Origin: Adiantum capillus-veneris
Taxonomy: Eukaryota; Streptophyta; Polypodiopsida; Polypodiales; Pteridaceae
Length of the DNA stretch: 64,000 bases
Assembly: GCA_014529385.2 (NCBI GenBank)
Contig: CM043970.1
Span: 60,559,023 to 60,623,022 of the forward strand
Direction of reading: 5' to 3'
The notes below the pieces were generated by a model. The model was given only the letters and a program-made list of their open reading frames with translations, had not been told where the DNA came from and made no database searches. A program made the position numbers and the translations under genes. Within the stretch, counting starts at the first letter, position 1. The number at the start of each line of letters is the position of its first letter. Positions 1-10,726 of the stretch are shown in pieces.

Positions 1-1007
1 TCAAAGATAGCAAAAGGGACACTTGTCAAGTTCCTCCTCATGTTGCCCTCATGGTGTGCCTGAAGCCTATTGGTTGGCCACCCAAGGGGTCCAATGATAA
101 TTTAGGATATTTAATTAATTGATTTTGCATTTATCAAGTCCTCTCTCTCAAAGGGGAAAGGGGGACACTTGTCCCAAGGCTACCCTTGTTGCTTGTAATG
201 GCTCCTGCTTGTGATTGGCTAGGACTAGAGGGGTCCAATGAGCTTCCATCACGAGCTACAAGGGGGGGTCGACCATGCAAGCTAGGGGGTTGCTTAGGGG
301 GTATACTCACCCACACACACACACACAAACACTCTCATTGTGTACTAGGCAAAGTGCATGAGCTCCCTCTCCTTCTCCAAGCAAGTAGAGGTTGAGAGCC
401 TACACCGACACTCTTGGCTATGGAGTGCAAATCCAACCAAGAGCCATGCTTCAATGCTTGAGCTTGCCATCTCCTTCTTCTTCATTACTATGCTATTATG
501 TATGCTAGCACAAGAGTCATGATAAGTGAGGAACTAATTCTTTCTCCTACGAAATGTTTCTTCTTCCTCTTCCCTACCCTCATTCCCTGCTAGCTCTCTC
601 CACCTTCGAAGGTGTTTGAGGTCTTGGGACTGAGGCTTGGGATAGTTAAAGCTTTCTTCAAGTTTATGTTATGTTTGTGACGCAAGAAGCTTTCCCTCTT
701 CATTGCATCACCTAGGTCACAAGGAACACAAAGACTGTATTGTAACAAGTCTCTCTTAATGGGAGAAATCATAATACAAATGCCTATTGGAGGGGGGACC
801 GGCTCCACCTAAATCCGGTCCTCAACTGTTGTCATGTTCTCTAAATTGTCTCTCTTGCAAAAGTATTGTCTATGCCAAGTTAACTAATTGCTATGATTAT
901 GTTGCTATCTTCAATTATGTCTACCCGCTATGCTCACAAAATCATTTCTTGAAAGTACTCTCATTAAATTCCGCTACTCTCAAATTGAATAGGCAAATTC
1001 CATTACA
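1..1007 (+). repeat. 5' LTR of G1, truncated by the window edge
   Basis: This is a direct repeat of 7158-8148. It ends in ATTACA at 1007, one base before the primer site, as expected for an LTR ending in CA. The complete LTR of this family is about 1.5 kb (compare 20919-22461), so roughly the first 490 bp lie outside the window. It carries a short CA array at 312-327. Small ORFs inside recur in other copies only because the LTRs are homologous; I see no sign that they are genes. Confidence 0.93.
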
Positions 1008-1008
1008 T

Positions 1009-1020
1009 TGGTATCAGAGC
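1009..1020 (+). promoter_or_regulatory. Primer-binding site of G1 (initiator Met tRNA type)
   Basis: TGGTATCAGAGC follows the LTR end after one T. This is the standard plant site complementary to the 3' end of initiator methionine tRNA, used to prime minus-strand synthesis. The identical site is found in G3 (29355-29366, minus strand) and a decayed version in G5. Confidence 0.95.
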
Positions 1021-1379
1021 ATTTGGTTTCTCTTTTCTTGCTTAAGAAGAGAGGTCCTTAAGTAGCCTATAAATGGTTGATGTTGTTAATTATAATAGGG
1101 TAAGTGGAACTGGGATCTATTATCGGTTTTGTTGAGCCCACTATGTGGGGGATGGTGCGCACCTCGGGAGCTTTGGACTTAATAATGGAGTCTTTCTAAA
1201 CTTGCCTACGGCTTTACCATTAGTGAGCCATAAGAAGTCCGAAAGGAGCTAACCCTTGGCAACTCTGCTATGTTAGACCTACTCCTCTACTCTCTATAAT
1301 TAACCACTTTGAGCCGTGGGTGTAGATACTTAAGAGCCGATTTTCAAAGGCTAAGAGGAGTGGCAACTAAAGTTTTGAA
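1021..1379 (+). other. Untranslated leader of G1
   Basis: Non-coding stretch between the primer site and gag. It is conserved in G3 (about 28996-29354) and G5 (about 44453-44811) in inverted orientation, which supports it being part of the element. I see no ORF or structured RNA that I can defend. Confidence 0.7.
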
Positions 1380-2756
1380 TTGCCAAAGCATACACTAAAT
1401 ACATACATAAATTTTGTTAACATGGCTGACAATAATCAAGAGAGTAGAATGAACATTGATAACTTTGATTTTGCACATGAAGGTGCTAATGAAAATGCTC
1501 CCATGTTTGTGAATTATCTCATGACTAGGTTGCAACAAGCTATGGGCAACCCTACTTTGCAAGCCGAAGTTATACAACAACTTCGTGCCTATGGAATTTC
1601 CCTTCCTCTCCAAGAGGAGAGAGAGCTTAGGAGGCCTCTTGATGAGACCCCCAAAAGAAGACTCTCTCCCATTCGAGAGGAGGAATCCAAAGAGAAAGAA
1701 AGCAATGAAAGTTTAAGTTCTTCTGAAGATGTGGCTCCACGAAGATGGCGGTCTAGACGATCGCCTACTCCTCCAAAGAGGAAAATATCCACACATAGTC
1801 CTTCTCCTCATTACTCTGCAAGGCAAGAGAGGAAACAAAGGAAGAAAAGGGCTAGGAAGAGGTCACCCTCTTCTCCTTCTTCTTCACCTTCCTCCTCTTC
1901 CGATGAAAGTTATGGCTATTCTCCTAGAGAATACAAGAGGGAAGAACATCGCAAATCATTTCTTGCATGGCGAAGGTCACAAAAGCTAAAGAAGTTCAAG
2001 GAGGGAGGAAAGAGTATCTCTTTTCTCACCTATGATGGCACCTTTGGTGCTACCGACAAAGTATTGGCCTTCATCCAGCAATTTGATACGGCCTTTGGGG
2101 ACGAGGGCTTCACAGAGTCCTCTAAGCTACGCCATGTAGCTATGCATTTCCAAAAATCAGCTTGTCAATGGTGGGCTAGCCTTCGTGGTAATGGAGAAGC
2201 CCCAAAGACATGGAAAACTCTATGAGTTTCCATCATGGAGCAATTCCTTCCAAGCGATACTAAAGATAAAGTTCTTACCGAATGGCGCGGCTTGAAGCTT
2301 CTCTCTCATGAGTCTATCAACAAGTATGTAGACAAGTTTTGGGATTTACATCTCAAAGCTACTTTCTTTCAAAAGATAGACTTTGCCGAGCAAAGACAGC
2401 AATTCTGTGCAGGATTACCTGAAGAGATGGCCGAATACATCAACTCTCAACGGCTCGGTACTATTACCGAAGTAATCCATCACACCATGGTTGCTTCACG
2501 CATCAATTTCCATCAAGGGGTTAGACGTAATGTCAAGCCCATGGAAAACAAAGACAAAAATGATGCAAAGGGGAAAACCAATGTTCAAAATAATTCCCAA
2601 GTCACTTCCAACAACAACAACAACAACAACAATCGGTCCAAGGAGAAGGGAGTTTACAAAGGTAAAAACAAACTCTCTCCTGAAGAGCTTGAAGCTTTTC
2701 GCAAGGACCATAAGTGTTTCAAGTGTGGGGAGCAAGGACATGGCTATCGTTCTTGC
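1380..2756 (+). pseudogene. gag: gag of G1 (capsid and nucleocapsid), one nonsense codon
   Basis: Codes for the structural protein of the virus-like particle. Two in-frame starts are conserved in G1, G3 and G5: ATG at 1380 (MPKHTL) and ATG at 1422 (MADNNQESRMN); which is used is unclear. After the N-terminus comes a Ser/Arg/Lys-rich stretch with runs of Ser and Pro (about residues 95-185), then the capsid-like region with QWWASL (about 260), then an Asn-rich linker and a CCHC zinc knuckle (Cys codons begin at 2715, the last ends at 2756; spacing C-x2-C-x4-H-x4-C). TGA at 2223-2225 interrupts the frame where G3 has CGA; the frame reopens at once. The same TGA occurs in G5. Confidence 0.9.
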
Positions 2757-4100
2757 CCCAAGAAGAATACTCGCAATGAGACTCCTAGGGCTTCCACCAT
2801 CAAAGCTCCAAAAGAGGATGCTCATTGCAAAGGATCATCACTCTCCTATGCTTGGGGAAAGGTAAGAGAGCATGGTGCCTTTATCTTGTTTGACCCTGGC
2901 TCTACTCTCAACTTCATATCAATGGAGTTGGCCACCAAGTTGGGCATTCAAGCTTTTGAGATGGGAGATATAGTAGTGGCTAATGCAGCTTTCAAGGGAC
3001 AACAAGCCTCCGTTACTCCCTTGATTGGGAAGTTGAGGCTTCATGTCCAAAGCTATGTCGACAAAGAAGAATTCTTTATCTCTCCTCTCCAACATGAGGA
3101 TGTTATCCTAGGGGCACCATGGTTTGATTGCATGGCTGCCAACATGAAGTTCCCTGAAAGAAAAATCTACTTCACTTACAGGGGAAAGAACATGTATATA
3201 GATGCTAGTGAGTGTGGTCGCACTATTCCACTTGTAAATCCTTTTGCTTTTGATAAGTCAATGAAGAGCTCAGTTTCTGCGTACATGATTTTTGTCAAAG
3301 AGTCTCTAAAAGATACTAATGTTTCATCAAATGTAAATAATGGGAATCAAGAAGAGTTAGATTTGTCTAATTTTCTCAAAGGATTCCAAGATGTGTTCAT
3401 CGATGATATCCCTATGGACTTACCTCCAAAACGAGGGGATGATGACCATCGTATTGAGCTCCTTCCTGGAAGCTCACCACCTAACAAGCCTCCTTATCGA
3501 GTCTCACAAGCTCAACAAGAGGAGATCATGAGGCAAGTACAAGAGCTGGTAGACAAAAGAATGGTGAGGCCTAGTTCCTCTCCCTTTTGTTCTCCAGTCC
3601 TTTTAGTGCAAAAGAAAGATGGTACATACCGTATGTGTGTGGACTATCGAGCACTAAACCATATCACTATCAAAAACAGATTTCCCGTACCTCGGGTAGA
3701 AGATCTGTTTGATAAGCTACAAGGCTCTACCTACTTCAGTAGGATTGACCTTAAGAGTGGCTATCATAAATTAGGATAGTGGATGAAGATATCTGAAAGA
3801 CCGCGTTTCGCACAACGTTTAGTCTTTATGAATATCTAGTCATGCCTTTTGGCTTGACTAATGCACCAGCTACGTTCAATCGTTTGATGGAGAAAATTTT
3901 TAGACCATATCGCAAATTCACTGGAGTGTTCTTTGATGATATCATCATCTACTCCAAGTCTTTGGAGGAACATAAGCAACATCTCCAAGTGATTTTTCAA
4001 GCATTGAGGGAGAACAAGCTTTATCTCAACCAAAAGAAAAGCGAATTCTTCCTTCAAGAGATTCAATACCTAGGTCATATTATCTCTAAAAATGGTATCC
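2757..4100 (+). pseudogene. pol: Protease and reverse transcriptase region of G1 pol, frameshifted
   Basis: This continues the gag frame, so the family uses one gag-pol frame. The aspartic protease active site is read as DPGST with the Asp codon at 2892-2894. RT follows with [18 protein letters not shown] (about 3607-3660), [11 protein letters not shown], and the catalytic FFDD (Asp codons 3935-3940) in the FxDD form. A 1-bp deletion around 3767-3772 ends the upper frame at 3779. The lower frame, open from 3842, contains TGA at 3794-3796, a stop found at the same codon in G3. Protease matures the particle and RT copies the genome, but neither can be made intact here. Confidence 0.93.
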
Positions 4101-4700
4101 AAATGGATCCATCAAAGTTAGAGGTAATAAAAGCATGGCCTAACCCAAGAAATCTACATGAGCTAAGAAGCTTTGTTGGTATGTGTGCATACTATAGACG
4201 CTTCATAGCAAAATTCTCTCAAGTAGCAGGACCACTACACGACTTAACTAAGAAGAACGTTAAGTTTGTATGGACTGCTAAGGAGCAAAATGCTTTTGAA
4301 AATCTCAAAGAGAAGCTTACTTCCCAACCCGTCCTCGTGCTTCCGGATCTCTCAAAGCCATTTGAGGTCCAATGTGATGCTTGTGGTGATTGCCTTGGAG
4401 CAGTTTTGCTTCAAGAAGGGCATGCCATAGCATATGAGAGCCGAAGGCTCAATATTGATGAACGAGTCTTGGGCATTTATGAGAAAGAGCTTTTAGCTGT
4501 TCTACATGCCCTAGACACATGGAAGCACTACCTTATTGGGGACTCCATTTATCCTACGAACCGACCACCAAAGTCTCAAGTATTTCATGACGCAAACCAA
4601 GCTTTCCGACAAACAAATGAGGTGGGCAAATTTTCTTTCGCAATTTAATTTCCATATTGCTCACATAGCCGGTAAGCACAATCAAGTAGCCGATGCACTT
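4101..4700 (+). pseudogene. pol: RNase H region of G1 pol, frameshifted
   Basis: This is the usual gypsy RT connection and RNase H domain: FEVQCDACGDCLGAVL with the first catalytic Asp near 4376, ESRRLN, YEKELLAVLHALDTWKHYL, then LRTDHQSLKYF and ADALSRRP at the domain end. An extra T near 4532 (CCTTATTGGGG against CCTATTGGGG in G3) shifts the frame. The last RNase H block therefore lies in the next frame, open from 4536. The domain removes RNA from RNA-DNA hybrids during replication. Confidence 0.9.
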
Positions 4701-6086
4701 TCACGACGACCAAAAGTTAATGCGGTGTCTATAGCTACTCACAATGATCTATCCTCTATGATAGATGAGTATGCTACTGACCCTGACTTTAGAGACAAAA
4801 TGTCAGCCCTTGCTTTGGGGAAGAAAGAGGAACCATTCACCTTGCAGGATGGTTATCTTCTTCACGGCAATAGGCTATGTGTTACCCATTCCCTTCGTGA
4901 GAAAGTTATGTATGAATCCCATGCTCCTCCATATGCGGGGCATAGAGGTATTCAACCTACTCTCCGAGGAGTAGAGATGTACTTCTATTGGCCTACCATG
5001 AAAGTGGACATACAAGAGTGTGTATCAAAATGTGTAGTATGCCAAAAGACCAAGTATGATAGAGGGAAGCAACCTGGATTACTCCAGCCATTGCCTATTC
5101 CAAATTCACCATGGGAGAGTATATCCATGGATTTCATCTTTGGATTACCCAAGTCTATCCATGGGAATATAGGAATATGGACAATAGTCGATAGGTTTAG
5201 CAAGCAAGCACATTTTATTCCTGTCAAAAAGACTATTAAGGCACATCAAATGGCAACTCTCTTCATATCTCAGATTTTCAAGCACCATGGATTACCCACA
5301 TCCATCGTGTCAGATAGAGATCCTAGAATGACCAGTAATTTCTGGAAAGGTCTCTTTGAAAATCTAGGAACAAGATTGAATTTCTCTTCAGCCTATCACC
5401 CACAAACGGATGGCCAAAGTGAGATAGCCAATCTTACGATACTTGATCTACTCAAGACGTATGTTACCGAAGTAGATCAACGCTCACAATGGGGAAAGTA
5501 CTTACCTCTTGTAGAGTATGCTTACAATAATACTGTACATACTTCTACGGGAAAAGCACCTTTTGAGATCATTGAGGGAAGACCTAAAAGTCCCTTGCTA
5601 CTCAAAGTACATGGGAAGATCTTCACCGCCTATGAGTATAGCCGTGACCTACAAGAATCTTTTCAAAAGATTAAGGAGGCTATATCCATCTCTCAACAAA
5701 GACAAAAAGCTGCTGCTGACAAGCATAGAAGATCTTTAATGTTCAAGGAAAATGATTGGGTCTTACTCAAGTTTCCTAAGGCTCGATTAAGGCAAACAAC
5801 GGGCAAAAATCCTACGGGCCATCAAAAGTATTATGCTAAATTAGCAAAAAGATACTATGGTCCTTTCCAAATCTTAAAGCCCATCAATGAGACGGCTTAT
5901 CAACTTAAGTTGCCCAACCATTGGCTCATACACAATGCCTTTCATGTAAGCCTACTTAAGCCCTACAAGGGAGAGCCACCAACTGAACCAATTATTGAAG
6001 ACCCTCCCGAAGTTGAAGACCAATACGAGGTGGTACAACCCGAAGCTGTCCTTCGGCATGAAGACAAGGTACTACGACATGGTAAG
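4701..6086 (+). pseudogene. pol: Integrase region of G1 pol, C-terminus replaced by an inversion
   Basis: A zinc-binding HHCC domain is seen (HAPPYAGH, then CVSKCVVCQKTK, about 4918-5052). The catalytic core has an Asp in SMDFIFGLP (about 5126), an Asp in SDRDPRMTSNFW (about 5317) and a Glu in TDGQSEIAN (about 5422), giving a D,D,E triad. The C-terminal part has [13 protein letters not shown]. In the other copies the frame runs on into a chromodomain-like tail. Here it ends in unrelated residues (stop at 6171-6173) because sequence after about 6086 is inverted. The frame 4536-6086 is otherwise open, which points to recent activity of the lineage. Confidence 0.93.
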
Positions 6087-6289
6087 AGGGTCTTCTCTCT
6101 CATTCCCCCCCATGTAGGGCTCGCCCCCCTCCTTGTAGGGATGCTTTTGACTTTGGATGAGAAAGCACCTTAGTCACCAAGCATGACCAAGCACTTGGAC
6201 TAGGGGGTGTTCCCACAAGCATCTCAGGCAAGCATGTCAAGGCACCTCAAGCACCTTAATCAAGCGGCAAGTCAAGCACCTCAAGCATG

Positions 6290-6375
6290 GAGCCAGTCAA
6301 GCACCTCAAGCATGATAAGCACCTCAAGCACGACAAGCACCTCAAGCAGGACAAGCACCTCGAGCTTGGGCCGGG
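6290..6375 (+). repeat. Minisatellite in the LTR head (AAGCACCTCAAGCA-like units)
   Basis: Four to five imperfect units of about 15 bp (AAGCACCTCAAGCAYGA) in tandem, plus scattered single units on both sides from 6240 to 6365. The same repeat occurs in the LTR heads of G2 (expanded, 18105-18310) and G3 (21130-21300), there as the complement CTTGAGGTGCTTG. It lies in U3, upstream of the presumed promoter. Confidence 0.85.
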
Positions 6376-7027
6376 TTCCCACCTCAAGCTCAGCCCCAGC
6401 TTACCTAAGGTCAAAGGACTTTTACATACATTATTTGAGGTCTTCAATGAAGCTAACCCTAAGGTCTTATGCTCCATTGGTTAGCATTGCTCTTTGATAG
6501 ACCATCTCTCATTTGGGCCCCTTTACCATTGGCCCCGTGTTGAGATAGATCTATAAGCTATATTTATACCTTAACACTTGTTCCCGATTATTCTCCCACA
6601 TTAAGTGATCAATTTAATATGAGAAAATCATTTGGGTTGGTTAGATATTAGATTTTATGACATTACCTCTCTCTTGAAATCATAGTCGTCCCCGACTATG
6701 AGGTAGAAGAGATAAAGCCTTAGTCATTAGTCAATCGTACTTAGCGGGTAGAGGATCCCTTTTTTACCCTACGACATCTTTCCAAGATGGATGACTAATC
6801 CATTTGGTGCTTGGGAGACATAGCTGCCACAAGCATGTCTGCTCTTTAGTCCATTTCATTCTCCCAAAGTAGAGTGACAAATTCTACTTGGTGTTTGAGA
6901 GAAGTCGTCATCACAAACATGATTCTAAGCATGCATACTAGTTAAATTTGTGCACAAGTAAAAAGAGGACTAGTCTTATAAGACAAAAACATGAGTCATT
7001 TAAAAGAAATTTGGACATTTGCTTACT

Positions 7028-7138
7028 CTATTGTAGCATTGTAAACTTGACAAGGTTCATACTATCCTTAAGCTGTACTCCTTGCATACATCTAGCATCT
7101 TCAAAAGGATAATTTTTGAACTTAATAAGATACCGTCG
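7028..7138 (-). pseudogene. pol: Displaced chromodomain-like tail of G1 pol
   Basis: On the minus strand this reads RRYLIKFKNYPFEDA, matching the chromodomain core pattern (Y-L-V-K-W-K-x-Y-P, then E-x-x-x-W). Such tails mark chromoviruses and are thought to steer integration to heterochromatin. In G1 the inversion cuts it off from integrase. The Trp after FEDA (kept in G2) is Cys here. It ends at TAG (7028-7030). Confidence 0.75.
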
Positions 7139-7141
7139 GAT

Positions 7142-8148
7142 ACAAGGGATGCATGGTTCAAAGATAGCAAAAGGGACACTTGTCAAGTTCCTCCTCATGT
7201 TGCCCTCATGGTGTGCCTGAAGCCTATTGGTTGGCCACCCAAGGGGTCCAATGATAATTTAGGATATTTAATTAATTGATTTTGCATTTATCAAGTCCTC
7301 TCTCTCAAAGGGGAAAGGGGGACACTTGTCCCAAGGCTACCCTTGTTGCTTGTAATGGCTCCTGCTTGTGATTGGCTAGGACTGGAGGGGTCCAATGAGC
7401 TTCCATCATGAGCTACAAGGGGGGGTCGACCATGCAAGCTAGGGGGTTGCTTAGGGGGTATACTCACCCACACACACACACACAAACACTCTCATTGTGT
7501 ACTAGGCAAAGTGCATGAGCTCCCTCTCCTTCTCCAAGCAAGTAGAGGTTGAGAGCCTACACCGACACTCTTGGCTATGGAGTGCAAATCCAACCAAGAG
7601 CCATGCTTCAATGCTTGAGCTTGCCATCTCCTTCTTCTTCATTACTATGCTATTATGTATGCTAGCACAAGAGTCATGATAAGTGAGGAACTAATTCTTT
7701 CCTACGAAATGTTTCTTCTTCCTCTTCCCTACCCTCATTCCCTGCTAGCTCTCTCCACCTTCGAAGGTGTTTGAGGTCTTGGGACTGAGGCTTGGGATAG
7801 TTAAAGCTTTCTTCAAGTTTATGTTATGTTTGTGACACAAGAAGCTTTCCCTCTTCATTGCATCACCTAGGTCACAAGGAACACAAAGACTGTATTGTAA
7901 CAAGTCTCTCTTAATGGGAGAAATCATAATACAAATGCCTATTGGAGGGGGGACCGGCTCCACCTAAATCCGGTCCTCAACTATTGTCATGTTCTCTAAA
8001 TTGTCTCTCTTGCAAAAGTATTGTCTATGCCAAGTTAACTAATTGCTATCTTCAATTATGTCTACCCGCTATGCTCACAAAATCATTTCTTGAAAGTACT
8101 CTCATTAAATTCCGCTACTCTCAAATTGAATAGGCAAATTCCATTACA
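7142..8148 (+). repeat. 3' LTR body of G1
   Basis: Direct repeat of 1-1007, ending in ATTACA at 8148. The LTR head that should precede it lies inverted at 6087-6576; together the pieces sum to about 1.5 kb, the family length. It lacks 14 bp present at about 890-903 in the 5' LTR. The 5' flank is outside the window, so the target duplication cannot be checked. Confidence 0.93.
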
Positions 8149-8339
8149 AAATAGTCTAATGTTTGAATATAATGGTGTGGGTATGCTGCGACTGTGGAAA
8201 AAGGATATGTCCTCCTCATCACTTATTTGTATAATCGAGTTTATGAAGCTCTTTGTGTGACTCTTTGTGTCATTTTTATCAAATGTGGACAATTCCTCAA
8301 TGCCAAATGCTTCTTCTTCCTTCTCTTGCTACTCCTCTG
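8149..8339. other. No gene seen
   Basis: AT-rich sequence between the G1 3' LTR and a decayed RT fragment. I see no motif, repeat or open frame of interest. Confidence 0.5.
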
Positions 8340-8880
8340 TTACCACAACAAGCTAATGTTGCTAGTCACTTAAAGGAGCTTTTAAATGAATACAAAGATA
8401 TATTCCCATAAGATTTACCTCTTGGGTTACCACCAACATGTTATGTGCGACACATCATACATGTGGTTTAACCCTATGAGTAAACCACCCTTTAGAATGA
8501 GCCAATCTGAGGCTATTAAGGTAGAATGTCAACTACATCAATAGAGGGTTTATTAAACTTGATTCTTCACCATGGGCATCTCCCACTTTGCTAGTGAGGA
8601 AAAAAGAAAGTACTATGCGCATGTGCGTAGATTGTTCGTGGTTTGAATACATTTACCATTAAGATTAAGAATAAGTATTCGTTGCCACGAGTGGATGGGT
8701 TGTTTAATGAATTCACCCATGCTCATATTTTTATGAAAATACATCTGCGATTAGGGTATCATCAAGTGCAAATTCAACTTATTGATATACTAAAACTACT
8801 TTCCAAACAAGGTTTGGACATTATGAGTTTTTGGTTATGCCTTTTGGCTTAACCAATGTGCCGGCATAAGTCGTCCCTAC
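8340..8880 (+). pseudogene. Decayed Ty3/gypsy reverse transcriptase fragment
   Basis: Short runs in shifting frames match gypsy RT in order: LKELLNEYKDIFP, then MRMCVD-like residues, KNKYSLPRVDGLFNE (8664-8710), LRLGYHQVQI (8746-8780), and VMPFGLTN-like residues at about 8835-8862. Many stops and frameshifts separate them. It is much older than G1 and from another family. No LTR can be attached to it. Confidence 0.75.
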
Positions 8881-8899
8881 ATTCTCATTGGCATGTATT

Positions 8900-10190
8900 G
8901 GACATTTCCACAGTACTTTGGTCAATAATAGCACTCATTGGTCTCATGGTTTTTCCATTTTCCATCATTGGTACATTTAGATGGCCTCGTTGGTCCCATG
9001 GGTTGCCCTTGTGGTGGACCTTGTTTTGGCCCTCTCATTGGCATCCTTTGCATATTGCTCATCATGTCATTCATACGTTTGAGAATATTCTTTATGGCAT
9101 TCATGGGAGCTGACAGTGGGTCCTACTTGTGTTGTAAATGTGGTTCGCTCACTCTGTGTGTCTTTCGCAGTGCTTTCTTTGCTAAAAATTGTGCAATTGT
9201 CTCCCAAGTCTATAGCATCCAAGATGCATGCTTACGGGGTAGTGTGTTTCTCGCTATACAGTATAGCATGCAAATCCTTGTTGAGTAATCCTTTGAGGAA
9301 CAATGAGATAAGCCTTTCCTCAATTAGAATTTTCACCTCTGGAAATCTATTAATGATTGTTTCATTCTACTCACACAATCCCTTATAGACTCTCCTTGTT
9401 TTTTTCTTAAAGCTATAGATTTGAGCTGCTATGCTATGCTTGATTCCCATTTTCAAACATGTAGCAACAAATCTTTTAGCCAAGGTTGGTAAATCTTAAA
9501 TTTGTAATGGATCTAGGAGGTATTGTTTGAAACCATGTCAAAGTCTTATCTTCTAGGGTCATTTCAGTATGGAAGTTAGATATTATTTTCGCTCTCAACA
9601 CTTGCTTGAAGCTCGCTAAATGGTCAACACTGTATTTCTTGACCCATTTCTGAAAATTAGTTGGTTTGATTCTTCGATATGCTTGACATCTGCTCTGGCT
9701 GGTGGTCCTCCATCCAAGCCTTCAAACCAGTTGCGGTGATAGTGGTGACTCATTTGGTCCTCTTTTGGTCTTGGTTTCACCCTGATTTGCAGCGATTTCC
9801 ATGCCTTTCATCCAGTTCTTATCATTGAGGTGGGTTTCCATAATCATGTGTTTGATATAGTAGCCCCAATATTTGGTTTGTTCAACCTCTTTTTGAGTCA
9901 AGATAACAAACTTATTGTCATAGAAATCCCTAAAAAGGTGTATGGGTAGGTTTGCAACACCTTTCTTTGTGATTTTGAAAATATACATGATTTTTAAGGG
10001 TGCTGATTGCTCTAATTTTGCTTGAGCTGTCCATAGCAAATCTGTCACATCCTTGTCCTCCCAACATTAGACTCCTAATCTTGGGTCATTAGTTGGTATA
10101 TGCTTTATATGTTTTACATCAACCTTATCATACCTTTCTAACTATAGCACTAGTGCTCCCTCTTTTGTGGTCATGTTTGGAATCAACGAA
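8900..10190 (-). pseudogene. Decayed Ty3/gypsy gag, 3' part (minus strand), interrupted by a copia insertion
   Basis: Read on minus, the blocks are a nucleic-acid-binding-like tail rich in Met, Arg, Gly and Pro (8922-9104), a segment with SIRDCVSRMKQSL-like residues (about 9370-9420), and the run LKIMYIFKITKKGVANLP (9722-10048). These fit a retrotransposon gag in several frames. The 5' part of the same gag continues at 13139, past the inserted element 10191-13133. The family is not that of G1-G5. Confidence 0.55.
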
Positions 10191-10262
10191 TGTTGGGCTT
10201 GTGGGAGAGAGAAAGAGCTCTCATGGAGGCTTGAATTGTTGAATAGCCATGGCTACACACAT

Positions 10263-10311
<49 letters not shown>

Positions 10312-10498
10312 ACACTTTCCAATACTCAATATACAAAAATGTACAATGCAATACCTTTACAGCATGGCATAATTGATATACAAAAAGGAGGGATATATAT
10401 ACAAAAGATTTGACAACCAATATATCGCAGATCTCATCTCCAGGTGGCTTTCAAAGTAGCCAAACACACACACACACACACACACATACATACATACA

Positions 10499-10584
<86 letters not shown>

Positions 10585-10644
10585 AAAACGTGTCGCTTCA
10601 AAGCTTGCACTCGGTGTAGAAGGAGTTCCCATGCCCACCTTTCA
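10191..10644 (-). repeat. 3' LTR of the gag-only copia element
   Basis: 454 bp, paired with 12708-13133. It shares TGTTGGGCTTGTGGGAGAG at its low-coordinate end and the CCACCTTTCA block at the other. It contains (GA)n at about 10263-10307 and a CA / CATA / TA compound array at about 10464-10581, which explains its length difference from the 5' LTR. Confidence 0.88.
10464..10581. repeat. Compound microsatellite (CA)n(CATA)n(TA)n
   Basis: Three pure blocks join without spacers: CA to about 10487, CATA to about 10527, TA to 10581. It sits inside the 3' LTR of the copia element. The 5' LTR has only a short CACATATATG at the matching place, so it expanded after insertion. ORFs across it are artefacts. 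Confidence 0.9.
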
Positions 10645-10656
10645 ATCCTCCCCTTG
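10645..10656 (-). promoter_or_regulatory. Polypurine tract of the gag-only copia element
   Basis: On minus this reads CCAAGGGGAGGAT directly before the TGAAAGG start of the 3' LTR. It is the expected position and base content of the plus-strand primer, and it fixes the 3' LTR border. Confidence 0.8.
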
Positions 10657-10726
10657 GGCATGTATTACATAATGAAAAACTCATTTATCCACATAGGATG
10701 ACGCTATCCACTAAGGATGACAAGAA

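Larger units (their letters stand above)
6087..7141 (-). other. Inverted 1.05-kb segment at the 3' end of G1
   Basis: In G2 and G3 the order is pol end, 3' UTR, LTR head. In G1 these follow in reverse complement: 6087-6576 is the LTR head reversed and 6577-7141 is the 3' UTR and pol tail reversed. The left junction follows GGTAAG at 6081-6086. The right junction follows the reversed pol tail at about 7140, and the normal LTR sequence resumes directly after it. Turning the block round restores the G2/G3 order at both junctions. The LTR start (TGTTAA, read on minus) is at 6576. No long inverted repeats are seen at the borders. Confidence 0.9.
1..8148 (+). mobile_element. Ty3/gypsy chromovirus-type LTR retrotransposon, copy G1 (rearranged 3' end)
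   Basis: The order is LTR, Met-tRNA primer site, gag, protease, RT, RNase H, integrase, inverted segment, LTR. The window begins inside the 5' LTR: base 1 aligns with base 7158 of the 3' LTR. By eye the two LTRs differ by about four substitutions plus 14- and 2-bp indels over about 1 kb, so the insertion is fairly young. Coding is broken by a TGA at 2223, a 1-bp loss near 3767-3772, a TGA at 3794 and a 1-bp gain near 4532, so the copy is not autonomous. It belongs to the same family as G2, G3 and G5 in this window. Confidence 0.95.

Noticed and set aside
1009-1020. tRNA gene remnant
   Set aside because: Only the 12-18 bp primer match is present here and at the other primer sites, with no tRNA body.
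787-1065. ORF of 92 residues (MEGGPAP...) repeated at 7942, 22241 and 29310
   Set aside because: It lies in the LTR end of each copy and runs through the primer site. Recurrence follows from LTR homology, and its length changes with each small indel.
2491-2865. Overlapping ORFs in other frames within gag (also at 13728 and 27559)
   Set aside because: Shadow frames of the zinc-knuckle region, conserved only because the underlying gag is.
6207-6497. ORFs rich in Ser/Thr or Lys/His in the LTR head
   Set aside because: They are translations of the CACCTCAAGCA minisatellite in three frames.
10357-10701. Several ORFs on both strands with Thr-His, Tyr-Ile or Cys-Val runs
   Set aside because: They are translations of the CA/CATA/TA microsatellite.
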